DNA from: Clusia tigrina
Lineage: Eukaryota; Arthropoda; Insecta; Diptera; Clusiidae
DNA length: 64,000 nucleotides
Direction: 5' to 3'
Assembly (NCBI GenBank): GCA_920105625.2
Contig: OV050032.1
Location: forward strand, 106,934,542 to 106,998,541
This document shows, one piece after another, positions 13,260-26,286 of the stretch. A program made the position numbers and the translations under genes. Position 1 is the first letter of the stretch, and the number at the start of each line of letters is the position of its first letter. Below the pieces are notes generated by a model that was not told where the DNA came from, did not search any database, and saw nothing but the letters and a program-made list of their open reading frames with translations.

Positions 13260-15807
13260 ATTTGTATGTTGCCAACTTTGATAGGTGTAGGACGTACCGT
13301 ATAGAAGTTAGGGGCGTTTGAAGTTTTATCAGTGTTTGATTTGGGACTCTAGGGTAGCATAGTTTTGAGCGATGGCTTAAATTGACAAGAGGCTCGGGTA
13401 CTTCATTGTCACAAAATTTCAAGGTTTTATGACGCTCCAGTAAAAAGTTACAAGCATTTGTATGTTGCCAACTTTGATAGGTGTAGGACATACCGTATAC
13501 AAGTTAGGGGCGTTTGAAGTTTTATCAGTGTTTGATTTGGGACTCTAGGGTAGCATAGTTTTGAGCGATGGCTTAAATTGACAAGAGGCTCGGGTACTTC
13601 ATTGTTACAAAATTTCAAGGTTTTACGACGCTCCAGTAAAAAGTTACAAGCATTTGTATGTTGCAAACTTTGATAGGTGTAGGACGTACCGTAAAGAAGT
13701 TAGGGGCGTTTGAAGTTTTATCAGTGTTTGATTTGGGACTCAAGGGTAGCATAGCTTTGAGCGATGGCTTAAATTGACAAGAGGCTCGTGTACTTCATTG
13801 TTACAAAATTTCAAGGTTTTATGACGCTCCAGTAAAAAGTTAAAAGCATTTGTATGTTGCAAACTTTGATAGGTGTAGGACGTACCGTAAAGAAGTTAGG
13901 GGCGTTTGAAATTTTATCAGTGTTTGATTTGGGACTCAAGGGTAGCATAGCTTTGAGCGATAGCTTAAATTGACAAGAGGCTCGAGTACTTCATTGTTAC
14001 AAAATTTCAAGGTTTTATGACGCTCCAGTAAAAAGTTACAAGCATTTGTATGTTGCAAACTTTGATAGGTATAGGACGTACCGTATAGAAGTTAGGTCCA
14101 TTTGAAGTTTTATCAGTGTTTGATTTGGGACTCAAGGGTAGCATAGCTTTGAGCGATGGCTTAAATTTACAAGAGTCTCGAGTACTTTATTGTTACAAAA
14201 TTTCAAGGTTTTTTGTCGCTCCCGTAAAAAGTTACAAGCATTTGTATGTTGCAAACTTTGATAGGTGTACGACGTACCGTAGAGAAGTTAGGGGCGTTTG
14301 AAGTTTTATCAGTGTTTGATTTGGGACTCAAGGGTAGCATAGCTTTGAGCGATGGCTTAAATTGACAAGAGGCTCGAGTACTTCATTGTTACAAAATTTC
14401 AAGGTTTTATGACGCTCCAGTAAAAAGTTACAAGCATTTGTATGTTGCAAACTTTTATAGATATAGGACGTACCGTATAGAAGTTAGGGCCATTTGAAGT
14501 TTTACCAGTGTTTGATTTGGGACTCAAGGGTAGCATAGCTTTGAGCGATGGCTTAAATTTACAAGAGTCTCGAGTACTTTATTGTTACAAAATTTCAAGG
14601 TTTTTTGTCGCTCCAGTAAAAAGTTACAAACATTTGTATGTTGCGAACTTTGATAGGTGTTGGACGTACCGTAAAGAAGTTAGGGGCGTTTGAAGTTTTA
14701 TCAGTGTTTGATTTGGGACTCAAGGGTAGCATAGCTTTGAGCGATGGCTTAAATTGACAAGAGGCTCGAGTACTTCATTGTTACAAAATTTCAAGGTTTT
14801 ATGACGCTCCAGTAAAAAGTTACAAGCATTTGTATGTTGCAAACTTTGATAGGTGTAGGACGTACCGTAAAGAAGTTAGGGGCGTTTGAAATTTTATTAG
14901 TGTTTGATTTGGGACTCTAGGGTAGCATAGTTTTGAGCGATGGCTTAAATTGACAAGAGGCTCGAGTACTTTATTGTTACAAAATTTCAAGGTTCTATGA
15001 CGCTCCAGTAAAAAGTTACAAGCATTTGTATGTTGCAAACTTTGATAGGTGTAGGACGTACCGTAAAGAAGTTCGGGGCGTTTGAAGTTTTATCAGTGTT
15101 TGATTTGGGACTCTAGGGTAGCATAGTTTTGAGCGATAGCTTAAATTGACAAGAGGCTCGGGTACTTCATTGTCACAAAATTTCAAGGTTTTATGACGCT
15201 CCAGTAAAAAGTTACAAGCATTTGTATGTTGCAAACTTTGATAGGTGTAGGACGTACCGTATAGAAGTTAGGGGCGTTTGAAGTTTTATCAGTGTTTGAT
15301 TTGGGACTCTAGGGTAGCATAGTTTTGAGCGATGGCTTAAATTGACAAGAGGCTCGGGTACTTTATTGTTACAAAATTTCAAGGTTTTATGACGCTCCAG
15401 TAAAAAGTTACAAGCATTTGTATGTTGCAAACTTTGATAGGTGTAGGACGTACCGTAAAGAAGTTAGGGGCGTTTGAAGATTTATCAGTGTTTGATTTGG
15501 GACTCAAGGCTAGCATAGCTTTGACCGATGGCTTAAATTGACAAGAGGCTCGGGTACTTCATTGTTACAAAATTTCAAGGTTTTATGACGCTCCAGTAAA
15601 AAGTTACAAGCATTTGTATGTTGCAAACTTTGATAGGCGTAGGACGTACCGTAAAGAAGCTCGGGGCGTTTGAAGTTTTATCAGTGTTTGATTTAGGACT
15701 CTAGGGTAGTATAGTTTTGAGCGATAGCTTAAATCGACAAGAGGCTCGGGTACTTCATTGTCACAAAATTTCAAGGTTTTATGACGCTCCAGTAAAAAGT
15801 TACAAGC
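13260..15807. repeat. 13-mer HOR (2,548 bp), copy 1
   Basis: Matches the following 2,548 bases. Shared marks are gtatacaagttagg near 13495, ttttacgacgctcc near 13622, ggctcgtgtac near 13783, two type-B monomers two units apart (14087 and 14479) with ctcccgtaaaaag and gtgttggacg, ggttctatgacg near 14993, and gaagatttatcag with ttgaccgatgg near 15476-15525. The last monomer differs between copies, so the right edge is uncertain by about 200 bases. Confidence 0.87.
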
Positions 15808-18188
15808 ATTTGTATGTTGCAAACTTTGATAGGTGTAGGACGTACCGTATAGAAGTTAGGGGCGTTTGAAGTTTTATCAGTGTTTGATTTGGGACTCTAG
15901 GGTAGCATAGTTTTGAGCGATGGCTTAAATTGACAAGAGGCTCGGGTACTTCATTGTCACAAAATTTCAAGGTTTTATGACGCTCCAGTAAAAAGTTACA
16001 AGCATTTGTATGTTGCAAACTTTGATAGGTGTAGGACGTACCGTATACAAGTTAGGGGCGTTTGAAGTTTTATCAGTGTTTGATTTGGGACTCTAGGGTA
16101 GCATAGTTTTGAGCGATGGCTTAAATTGACAAGAGGCTCGGGTACTTCATTGTTACAAAATTTCAAGGTTTTACGACGCTCCAGTAAAAAGTTACAAGCA
16201 TTTGTATGTTGCAAACTTTGATAGGTGTAGGACGTACCGTAAAGAAGTTAGGGGCGTTTGAAGTTTTATAAGTGTTTGATTTGGGACTCAAGGGTAGCAT
16301 AGCTTTGAGCGATGGCTTAAATTGACAAGAGGCTCGTGTACTTCATTGTTACAAAATTTCAAGGTTTTATGACGCTCCAGTAAAAAGTTACAAGCATTTG
16401 TATGTTGCAAACTTTGATAGGTGTAGGACGTACCGTAAAGAAGTTAGGGGCGTTTGAAATTTTATCAGTGTTTGATTTGGGACTCAAGGGTAGCATAGCT
16501 TTGAGCGATAGCTTAAATTGACAAGAGGCTCGAGTACTTCATTGTTACAAAATTTCAAGGTTTTATGACGCTCCAGTAAAAAGTTACAAGCATTTGTATG
16601 TTGCAAACTTTGATAGGTATAGGACGTACCGTATAGAAGTTAGGTCCATTTGAAGTTTTATCAGTGTTTGATTTGGGACTCAAGGGTAGCATAGCTTTGA
16701 GCGATGGCTTAAATTTACAAGAGTCTCGAGTACTTTATTGTTACAAAATTTCAAGGTTTTTTGTCGCTCCCGTAAAAAGTTACAAGCATTTGTATGTTGC
16801 AAATTTTGATAGGTGTACGACGTACCGTAGAGAAGTTAGGGGCGTTTGAAGTTTTATCAGTGTTTGATTTGGGACTCAAGGGTAGCATAGCTTTGAGCGA
16901 TGGCTTAAATTGACAAGAGGCTCGAGTACTTCATTGTTACAAAATTTCAAGGTTTTATGACGCTCCAGTAAAAAGTTACAAGCATTTGTATGTTGCAAAC
17001 TTTTATAGATATAGGACGTACCGTATAGAAGTTAGGGCCATTTGAAGTTTTACCAGTGTTTGATTTGGGACTCAAGGGTAGCATAGCTTTGAGCGATGGC
17101 TTAAATTTACAAGAGTCTCGAGTACTTTATTGTTACAAAATTTCAAGGTTTTTTGTCGCTCCAGTAAAAAGTTACAAACATTTGTATGTTGCGAACTTTG
17201 ATAGGTGTTGGAAGTACCGTAAAGAAGTTAGGGGCGTTTGAAGTTTTATCAGTGTTTGATTTGGGACTCAAGGGTAGCATAGCTTTGAGCGATGGCTTAA
17301 ATTGACAAGAGGCTCGAGTACTTCATTGTTACAAAATTTCAAGGTTTTATGACGCTCCAGTAAAAAGTTACAAGCATTTGTATGTTGCAAACTTTGATAG
17401 GTGTAGGACGTACCGTAAAGAAGTTAGGGGCGTTTGAAATTTTATTAGTGTTTGATTTGGGACTCTAGGGTAGCATAGTTTTGAGCGATGGCTTAAATTG
17501 ACAAGAGGCTCGAGTACTTTATTGTTACAAAATTTCAAGGTTCTATGACGCTCCAGTAAAAAGTTACAAGCATTTGTATGTTGCAAACTTTGATAGGTGT
17601 AGGACGTACCGTAAAGAAGTTCGGGGCGTTTGAAGTTTTATCAGTGTTTGATTTGGGACTCTAGGGTAGCATAGTTTTGAGCGATAGCTTAAATTGACAA
17701 GAGGCTCGGGTACTTCATTGTCACAAAATTTCAAGGTTTTATGACGCTCCAGTAAAAAGTTACAAGCATTTGTATGTTGCAAACTTTGATAGGTGTAGGA
17801 CGTACCGTATAGAAGTTAGGGGCGTTTGAAGTTTTATCAGTGTTTGATTTGGGACTCTAGGGTAGCATAGTTTTGAGCGATGGCTTAAATTGACAAGAGG
17901 CTCGGGTACTTTATTGTTACAAAATTTCAAGGTTTTATGACGCTCCAGTAAAAAGTTACAAGCATTTGTATGTTGCAAACTTTGATAGGTGTAGGACGTA
18001 CCGTAAAGAAGTTAGGGGCGTTTGAAGATTTATCAGTGTTTGATTTGGGACTCAAGGCTAGCATAGCTTTGACCGATGGCTTAAATTGACAAGAGGCTCG
18101 GGTACTTCATTGTTACAAAATTTCAAGGTTTTATGACGCTCCAGTAAAAAGTTACAAGCATTTGTATGTTGCAAACTTTGATAGGTGT
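15808..18188. repeat. 13-mer HOR, copy 2
   Basis: Second turn of the 13-mer with the same ordered marks at 2,548 bases offset: gtatacaagttagg near 16043, ttttacgacgctcc near 16170, type-B pair at 16635 and 17027, ggttctatgacg near 17541 and gaagatttatcag near 18024. It ends where monomer 18195 onward carries gggttgcatag instead of tagtatag. Confidence 0.86.
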
Positions 18189-20719
18189 AGGACGTACCGT
18201 AAAGAAGTTCGGGGCGTTTGAAGTTTTATCAGTTTTTGATTTGGGACTCTAGGGTTGCATAGTTTTGAGCGATAGCTTAAATTGACAAGAGGCTCGGGTA
18301 CTTCATTGTTACAAAATTTCAAGGTTTTATGACGCTCCAGTAAAAAGTTACAAGCATTTGTATGTTGCAAACTTTGATAGGTGTAGGACGTACCGTAAAG
18401 AAGTTAGGGGCGTTTGAAGTTTTATCAGTGTTTGATTTGGGACTCAAGGGTAGCATAGATTTGAGCGATAGCTTAAATTGACAAGAGGCTCGAGTACTTC
18501 ATTGTTACAAAATTTCAAGGTTTTATGACGCTCCAGGAAAAAGTTACAAGCATTTGTATGTTGCAAACTTTGATAGGTATAGGACGTACCCTATAGAAGT
18601 TGGGTCCATTTGAAGTTTTATCAGTGTTTGATTTGGGACTCAAGGGTAGCATAGCTTTGAGCGATGACTTAAATTTACAAGAGTCTCGAGTACTTTATTG
18701 TTACAAAATTTCAAGGTTTTTTGTCGCTCCAGTAAAAAGTTACAAGCATTTGTATGTTGCAAACTTTGATAGGTGTAGGACGTACCGTAGAGAAGTTAGG
18801 GGCGTTTGAAGTTTTATCAGTGTTTGATTTGGGACTCAAGGCTAGCATAGCTTTGAGCGATGGCTTAAATTGACAAGAGGCTCGAGTACTTCATTGTTAC
18901 AAAATTTCAAGATTTTATGTCGCTCCAGTAAAAAGTTACAAGCATTTGTATGTTGCAAACTTTGATAGGTGTAGGATGTACCGTAAAGAAGTAAGGGGCG
19001 TTTGAAGTTTTATCAGTGTTTGATTTGGGACTCAAGGGTAGCATAGCTTTGAGCGATGGCTTAAATTGACAAGAGGCTCGGGTACTTCATTGTTACAAAA
19101 TTTCAAGGTTTTATGACGCTCCAGTAAAAAGTTACAAGCATTTGTATGTTGCAAACTTTGATAGGTATAGGACGTACCGTATAGAAGTTAGGGCCATTTG
19201 AAGTTTTATCAGTGTTTGATTTGGGACTCAAGGGTAGCATAGCTTTGAGCGATGGCTTAAATTTACAAGAGTCTCGAGTACTTTATTGTTACAAAATTTC
19301 AAGGTTTTTTGTCGCTCCAGTAAAAAGTTACAAGCATTTGTATGTTGCAAACTTTGATAGGTGTAGGACGTACCGTAAAGAAGTTAGGGGCGTTTGAAGT
19401 TTTATCAGTGTTTGATTTGGGACTCTAGGGTAGCATAGTTTTGAGCGATGGCTTAAATTGACAAGAGGCTCGAGTACTTTATTGTTACAAAATTTCAAGG
19501 TTTTATGACGCTCCAGTAAAAAGTTACAAGCATTTGTATGTTGCAAACTTTGATAGGCGTAGGACGTACCGTAAAGAAGCTCGGGGCGTTTGAAGTTTTA
19601 TCAGTGTTTGATTTAGGACTCTAGGGTAGTATAGTTTTGAGCGATAGCTTAAATTGACAAGAGGCTCGGGTACTTCATTGTCACAAAATTTCAAGGTTTT
19701 ATGACGCTCCAGTAAAAAGTTACAAGCATTTGTATGTTGCAAACTTTGATAGGTGTAGGACGTACCGTATAGAAGTTAGGGGCGTTTGAAGTTTTATCAG
19801 TGTTTGATTTGGGACTCTAGGGTAGCATAGTTTTGAGCGATGGCTTAAATTGCCAAGAGGCTCGGGTACTTTATTGTTACACAATTTCAAGGTTTTATGA
19901 CGCTCCAGTAAAAAGTTACAAGCATTTGTATGTTGCAAACTTTGATAGGTGTAGGACGTATCGTAAAGAAGTTAGGTTCGTTTGAAGTTTTATCAGTGTT
20001 TGATTTGGGACTCAAGGGTAGCATAGCTTTGACCGATGGCTTAAATTGACAAGAGGCTCGGGTACTTCATTGTAACAAAATTTCAAGGTTTTATGACGCT
20101 CCAGTAAAAAGTTACAAGCATTTTTATGTTGCAAACTTTGATAGGTGTAGGACGTACCGTAAAGAAGTTCGGGGCGTTTGAAGTTTTATCAGTTTTTGAT
20201 TTGGGACTCTAGGGTTGCATAGTTTTGAGCGATAGCTTAAATTGACAAGAGGCTCGAGTACGTCATTGTTACAAAATTTCAAGGTTTTATGACGCTCCAG
20301 TAAAAAGTTACAAGCATTTGTATGTTGCAAACTTTGATAGGTATAGGACGTACCGTATAGAAGTTAGGGCCATTTGAAGTTTTATCAGTGTTTGATTTGG
20401 GACTCAAGGGTAGCATAGCTTTGAGCGATGGCTTAAATTTACAAGAGTCTCGAGTACTTTATTGTTACAAAATTTTAAGGTTTTTTGTCGCTCCAGTAAA
20501 AAGTTGCAAGCATTTGTATGTTGCAAACTTTGATAGGTGTAGGACGTACCGTAAAGAAGTTAGGGGCGTTTGAAGTTTTATCAGGATTTGATTTGGGACT
20601 CAAGGGTAGCATAGCTTTGAGCGATGGCTTAAATTGACAAGAGGCTCGAGTACTTCATTGTTACAAAATTTCAAGGTTTTATGACGCTCCAGTAAAAAGT
20701 TACAAGCATTTGTATGATG

Positions 20720-22678
20720 CAAACTTTGATAGGTGTAGGACGTACCGTAAAGAAGTTAGGGGCGTTTGAAATTTTATTAGTGTTTGATTTGGGACTCTAG
20801 GGTAGCATAGTTTTGAGCGATGGCTTAAATTGACAAGAGGCTCGAGTACTTCATTGTTACAAAATTTCAAGGTTTTATGACGCTCCAGTAAAAAGTTACA
20901 AGCATTTGTATGTTGCAAACTTTGATAGGTGTAGAACGTACCGTAAAGAAGTTAGGGACATTTGAAGTTTTATCAGTGTTTGATTTGGGACTCAAGGGTA
21001 GCATAGCTTTGAGCGATGGCTTAAATTTACAAGAGTCTCGAGTACTTTGTTGTTACAAAATTTCAAGGTTTTTTGCCGCTCCAGTAAAAGTAACAAGCAT
21101 TTGTATGTTGCAAACTTTGATAGGTGTAGGACGTACCGTAAATAAGTTAGGGGCGTTTGAAGTTTTATCAGTGTTTGATTTGGGACTCTAGGGTAGCATA
21201 GTTTTGAGCGATGGCTTAAATTGACAAGAGGCTCGAATACTTTATTGTTACAAAATTTCAAGGTTTTATGACGCTCCAGTAAAAAGTTACAAGCATTTGT
21301 ATGTTGCAAACTTTGATAGGTGTAGGACGTACCGTAAAGAAGTTCGGGGCGTTTGAAGTTTTATCAGTTTTTGATTTGGGACTCTAGGGTTGCATAGTTT
21401 TGAGCGATATCTTAAATTGACAAGAGACTCGGGTACTTCATTGTCACAAAATTTCAAGGTTTTATGACGCTCCAGTAAAAAGTTACAAGCATTTGTATGT
21501 TGCAAACTTTGATAGGTGTAGCACGTACCGTATAGAAGTTAGGGGCGTTTGAAGTTTTATCAGTGTTTGATTTGGGACTCTAGGGTAGCATAGTTTTGAG
21601 CGATGGCTTAAATTGACATGAGGCTCGGGTACATCATTGTTACAAAATTTCAAGGTTTTATGACGCTCCAGTAAAAAGTTACAAGCATTTGTATGTTGCA
21701 AACTTTGATAGGTATAGGACGTACCGTATAGAAGTTAGGGCCATTTGAAGTTTTATCAGTGTTTGATTTGGGACTCAAGGGTAGCATAGCTTTGAGCGAT
21801 GGCTTAAATTTACAAGAGTCTCGAGTACTTTATTGTTACAAAATTTCAAGGTTTTTTGTCGCTCCAGTAAAAAGTTACAAGCATTTGTATGTTGCAAACT
21901 TTGATAGGTGTAGGACGTACCGTAAAGAAGTTAGGGGCGTTTGAAGTTTTATCAGTGTTTGATTTGGGACTCAAGGGTAGCATAGCTTTGAGCGATGGCT
22001 TAAATTAACAAGAGGCTCGAGTACTTCATTGTTACAAAATTTCAAGGTTTTATGACGCTCCAGTAAAAAGTTACAAGCATTTGTATGTTGCAAACTTTGA
22101 TAGGTGTAGGACGTACCGTAAAGAAGTTAGGGGCGTTTGAAGTTTTATCAGTGTTTGATTTGGGACTCAAGGTTAGCATATCTTTGAGCGATGGCTTAAA
22201 TTGACAAGAGGCTCGGGTACTTCATTGTTACAAATTTTCAAGGTTTTATGACGCTCCAGTAAAAAGTTACAAGCATTTGTATGTTGCAAACTTTGATAGG
22301 TGTAGGACGTACCGTAAAGAAGTTAGGGGCGTTTGAAATTTTATTAGTGTTTGATTTGGGACTCTAGGGTAGCAAAGTTTTGAGCGATGGCTTAAATTGA
22401 CAAGAGGCTCGAGTACTTCATTGTTACAAAATTTCAAGGCTTTATGACGCTCCAGTAAAAAGTTACAAGCATTTGTATGTTGCAAACTTTGATAGGTGTA
22501 GGACGCACCGTAAAGAAGTTAGGGACATTTGAAGTTTTATCAGTGTTTGATTTGGGACTCAAGGGTAGCATAGCTTTGAGCGATGGCTTAAATTGACAAG
22601 AGGCTCGGGTACTTCATTGTCACAAATTTTCAAGGTTTTTTGTCGCTCCAGTAAAAAGTAACAAGCATTTGTATGTTG
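20720..22678. repeat. 10-mer HOR (1,959 bp), copy 1
   Basis: Repeats at an offset of 1,959 bases, one short of ten monomers. Shared marks: gtagaacgtacc near 20931, a type-B-like monomer with gtaaaagtaacaagc near 21084 (one base deleted, so 195 bp), gataccttaaat-like gatatcttaaat near 21406, gtagcacgtacc near 21517, gacatgaggctcg near 21614, and gcaatctttg at the right edge. The 195-bp monomer, being divisible by 3, lengthens chance frames on both strands (20910-21191 and 20992-21309). Confidence 0.86.
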
Positions 22679-24637
22679 CAATCTTTGATAGGTGTAGGAC
22701 GTACCGTAAAGAAGTTAGGGGCGTTTGAAATTTTATTAGTGTTTGATTTGGGACTCTAGGGTAGCATAGTTTTGAGCGATGGCTTAAATTGACAAGAGGC
22801 TCGAGTACTTCATTGTTACAAAATTTCAAGGTTTTATGACGCTCCAGTAAAAAGTTACAAGCATTTGTATGTTGCAAACTTTGATAGGTGTAGAACGTAC
22901 CGTAAAGAAGTTAGGGACATTTGATGTTTTATCAGTGTTTGATTTGGGACTCAAGGGTAGCATAGCTTTGAGCGATGGCTTAAATTTACAAGAGTCTCGA
23001 GTACTTTATTGTTACAAAATTTCAAGGTTTTTTGTCGCTCCAGTAAAAGTAACAAGCATTTGTATGTTGCAAACTTTGATAGGTGTAGGACGTACCGTAA
23101 ATAAGTTAGGGGCGTTTGAAGTTTTATCAGTGTTTGATTTGGGACTCTAGGGTAGCATAGTTTTGAGCGATGGCTTAAATTGACAAGAGGCTCGAATACT
23201 TTATTGTTACAAAATTTCAAGGTTTTATGACGCTCCAGTAAAAAGTTACAAGCATTTGTATGTTGCAAACTTTGATAGGTGTAGGACGTACCGTAAAGAA
23301 GTTCGGGGCGTTTGAAGTTTTATCAGTTTTTGATTTGGGACTCTAGGGTTGCATAGTTTTGAGCGATATCTTAAATTGACAAGAGACTCGGGTACTTCAT
23401 TGTCACAAAATTTCAAGGTTTTATGACGCTCCAGTAAAAAGTTACAAGCATTTGTATGTTGCAAACTTTGATAGGTGTAGCACGTACCGTATAGAAGTTA
23501 GGGGCGTTTGAAGTTTTATCAGTGTTTGATTTGGGACTCTAGGGTAGCATAGTTTTGAGCGATGGCTTAAATTGACATGAGGCTCGGGTACATGATTGTT
23601 ACAAAATTTCAAGGTTTTATGACGCTCCAGTAAAAAGTTACAAGCATTTGTATGTTGCAAACTTTGATAGGTATAGGACGTACCGTATAGAAGTTAGGGC
23701 CATTTGAAGTTTTATCAGTGTTTGATTTGGGACTCAAGGGTAGCATAGCTTTGAGCGATTTCTTAAATTTACAAGAGTCTCGAGTACTTTATTGTTACAA
23801 AATTTCAAGGTTTTTTGTCGCTCCAGTAAAAAGTTACAAGCATTTGTATGTTGCAAACTTTGATAGGTGTAGGACGTACCGTAAAGAAGTTAGGGGCGTT
23901 TGAAGTTTTATCAGTGTTTGATTTGGGACTCAAGGGTAGCATAGCTTTGAGCGATGGCTTAAATTAACAAGAGGCTCGAGTACTTCATTGTTACAAAATT
24001 TCAAGGTTTTATGACGCTCCAGTAAAAAGTTACAAGCATTTGTATGTTGCAAACTTTGATAGGTGTAGGACGTACCGTAAAGAAGTTAGGGGCGTTTGAA
24101 GTTTTATCAGTGTTTGATTTGGGACTCAAGGTTAGCATATCTTTCAGCGATGGCTTAAATTGACAAGAGGCTCGGGTACTTCATTGTTACAAATTTTCAA
24201 GGTTTTATGACGCTCCAGTAAAAAGTTACAAGCATTTGTATGTTGCAAACTTTGATAGGTGTAGGACGTACCGTAAAGAAGTTAGGGGCGTTTGAAATTT
24301 TATTAGTGTTTGATTTGGGACTCTAGGGTAGCAAAGTTTTGAGCGATGGCTTAAATTGACAAGAGGCTCGAGTACTTCATTGTTACAAAATTTCAAGGCT
24401 TTATGACGCTCTAGTAAAAAGTTACAAGCATTTGTATGTTGCAAACTTTGATAGGTGTAGGACGCACCGTAAAGAAGTTAGGGACATTTGAAGTTTTATC
24501 AGTGTTTGATTTGGGACTCAAGGGTAGCATAGCTTTGAGCGATGGCTTAAATTGACAAGAGGCTCGGGTACTTCATTGTCACAAATTTTCAAGGTTTTTT
24601 GTCGCTCCAGTAAAAAGTAACAAGCATTTGTATGTTG
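22679..24637. repeat. 10-mer HOR (1,959 bp), copy 2
   Basis: Second copy with the same marks, including gtagaacgtacc near 22890, gtaaaagtaacaagc near 23043, gtagcacgtacc near 23476, gacatgaggctcg near 23573 and gacgcaccgtaaag near 24460. Its right part matches 12.8 kb more closely than copy 1 does, for example in ggggcttttgaaatttgat near 24676, suggesting that the copies were partly overwritten from a third source. Confidence 0.84.
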
Positions 24638-24914
24638 CAATCTTTGATAGGTGTAGGACGTACCGTAAAGAAGTTAGGGGCTTTTGAAATTTGATTAGTG
24701 TTTGATTTGGGACTCTAGAGTAGCATAGTTTTGAGCGATGGCTTAAATTGACAAGAGGCTCGAGTACTTTATTGTTACAAAATTTCAAGGTTCTATGACG
24801 CTCCAGTAAAAAGTTACAAGCATTTGTATGTTGCAAACTTTGATAGCTATAGGACGTACCGTAAAGAAGTTCGGGGCGTTTGAAGTTTTATCAGTGTTTG
24901 ATTTGGGACTCTAG

Positions 24915-26286
24915 GGTAGCATAGTTTTGAGCGATAGCTTAAATTGACAAGAGGCTCGGGTACTTCATTGTCACAAAATTTCAAGGTTTTATGACGCTCC
25001 AGTAAAAAGTTACAAGCATTTGTATGTTGCCAACTTTGATAGGTGTAGGACGTACCGTATAGAAGTTAGGGGCGTTTGAAGTTTTATCAGTGTTTGATTT
25101 GGGACTCTAGGGTAGCATAGTTTTGAGCGATGGCTTAAATTGACAAGAGGCTCGGGTACTTCATTGTCACAAAATTTCAAGGTTTTATGACGCTCCAGTA
25201 AAAAGTTACAAGCATTTGTATGTTGCAAACTTTGATAGGTGTAGGACGTACCGTATACAAGTTAGGGGCGTTTGAAGTTTTATCAGTGTTTGATTTGGGA
25301 CTCTAGGGTAGCATAGTTTTGAGCGATGGCTTAAATTGACAAGAGGCTCTGGTACTTCATTGTTACAAAATTTCAAGGTTTTACGACGCTCCAGTAAAAA
25401 GTTACAAGCATTTGTATGTTGCAAACTTTGATAGGTGTAGGACGTACCGTAAAGAAGTTAGGGGCGTTTGAAGTTTTATCAGTGTTTGATTTGGGACTCA
25501 AGGGTAGCATAGCTTTGAGCGATAACTTAAATTGACAAGATGCTCGAGTACTTTATTGTTACAAAATTTCAAGGTTTTATGACGCTCCAGTAAAAAGTTA
25601 CAAGCATTTGTATGTTGCAAACTTTGATAGGTGTAGGACGTACCGTAAAGAAGTTAGGGGCGTTTGAAATTTTATCAGTGTTTGATTTGGGACTCAAGGG
25701 TAGCATAGCTTTGAGCGATAGCTTAAATTGACAAGAGGCTCGAGTACTTCATTGTTACAAAATTTCAAGGTTTTATGACGCTCCAGTAAAAAGTTACAAG
25801 CACTTGTATGTTGCAAACTTTGATAGGTATAGGACGTACCGTATAGAAGTTAGGTCCATTTGAAGTTTTATCAGTGTTTGATTTGGGACTCAAGGGTAGC
25901 ATAACTTTGAGCGATGGCTTAAATTTACAAGAGTCTCGAGTACTTTATTGTTACAAAATTTCAAGGTTTTTTTTCGCTCCCGTAAAAAGTTACAAGCAAT
26001 GGTATGTTGCAAACTTTGATAGGTGTACGACGTACCGTAGAGAAGTTAGGGGCGTTTGAAGTTTTATCAGTGTTTGATTTGGGACTCAAGGGTAGCATAG
26101 CTTTGAGCGATGGCTTAAATTGACAAGAGGCTCGAGTACTTCATTGTTACAAAATTTCAAGGTTTTATGACGCTCCAGTAAAAAGTTACAAGCATTTGTA
26201 TGTTGCAAACTTTTATAGATATAGGACGTACCGTATAGAAGTTAGGGCCATTTGAAGTTTTACCAGTGTTTGATTTGGGACTCAAT
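24915..26286. repeat. 7-mer duplication (1,372 bp), copy 1
   Basis: Matches 26287-27658 at 1,372 bases offset. Shared marks: gttgccaactttg near 25027, gtatacaagttag near 25255, ttttacgacgctcc near 25379, the ctcccgtaaaaag type-B monomer at 25845, and acttttatagatatagg near 26211. It contains a private change at 25524-25554, described as a probable conversion tract. Confidence 0.84.

Larger units (their letters stand above)
9360..18800. repeat. Long duplicated segment, copy 1
   Basis: The order of rare-variant monomers here is repeated at about 19.33-29.39 kb. Offsets step as insertions accumulate: 9,972 (9.36-10.7 kb), 9,799 (11.7-12.8 kb), 11,758 (12.8-14.3 kb), 13,130 (14.1-14.9 kb), then 10,386 to 10,582 (17.8-18.8 kb). 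The steps match local duplications or losses of whole monomers plus known small indels. This nests several HOR types inside one larger unit of about 9-10 kb. Confidence 0.8.

Noticed and set aside
20910..23268. 93-codon plus frames and 105-codon minus frames at 20.9-21.3 and 22.9-23.3 kb
   Set aside because: All depend on a 195-bp monomer with one base lost, which keeps frame across a monomer boundary. Both strands being open at once is typical of chance frames.
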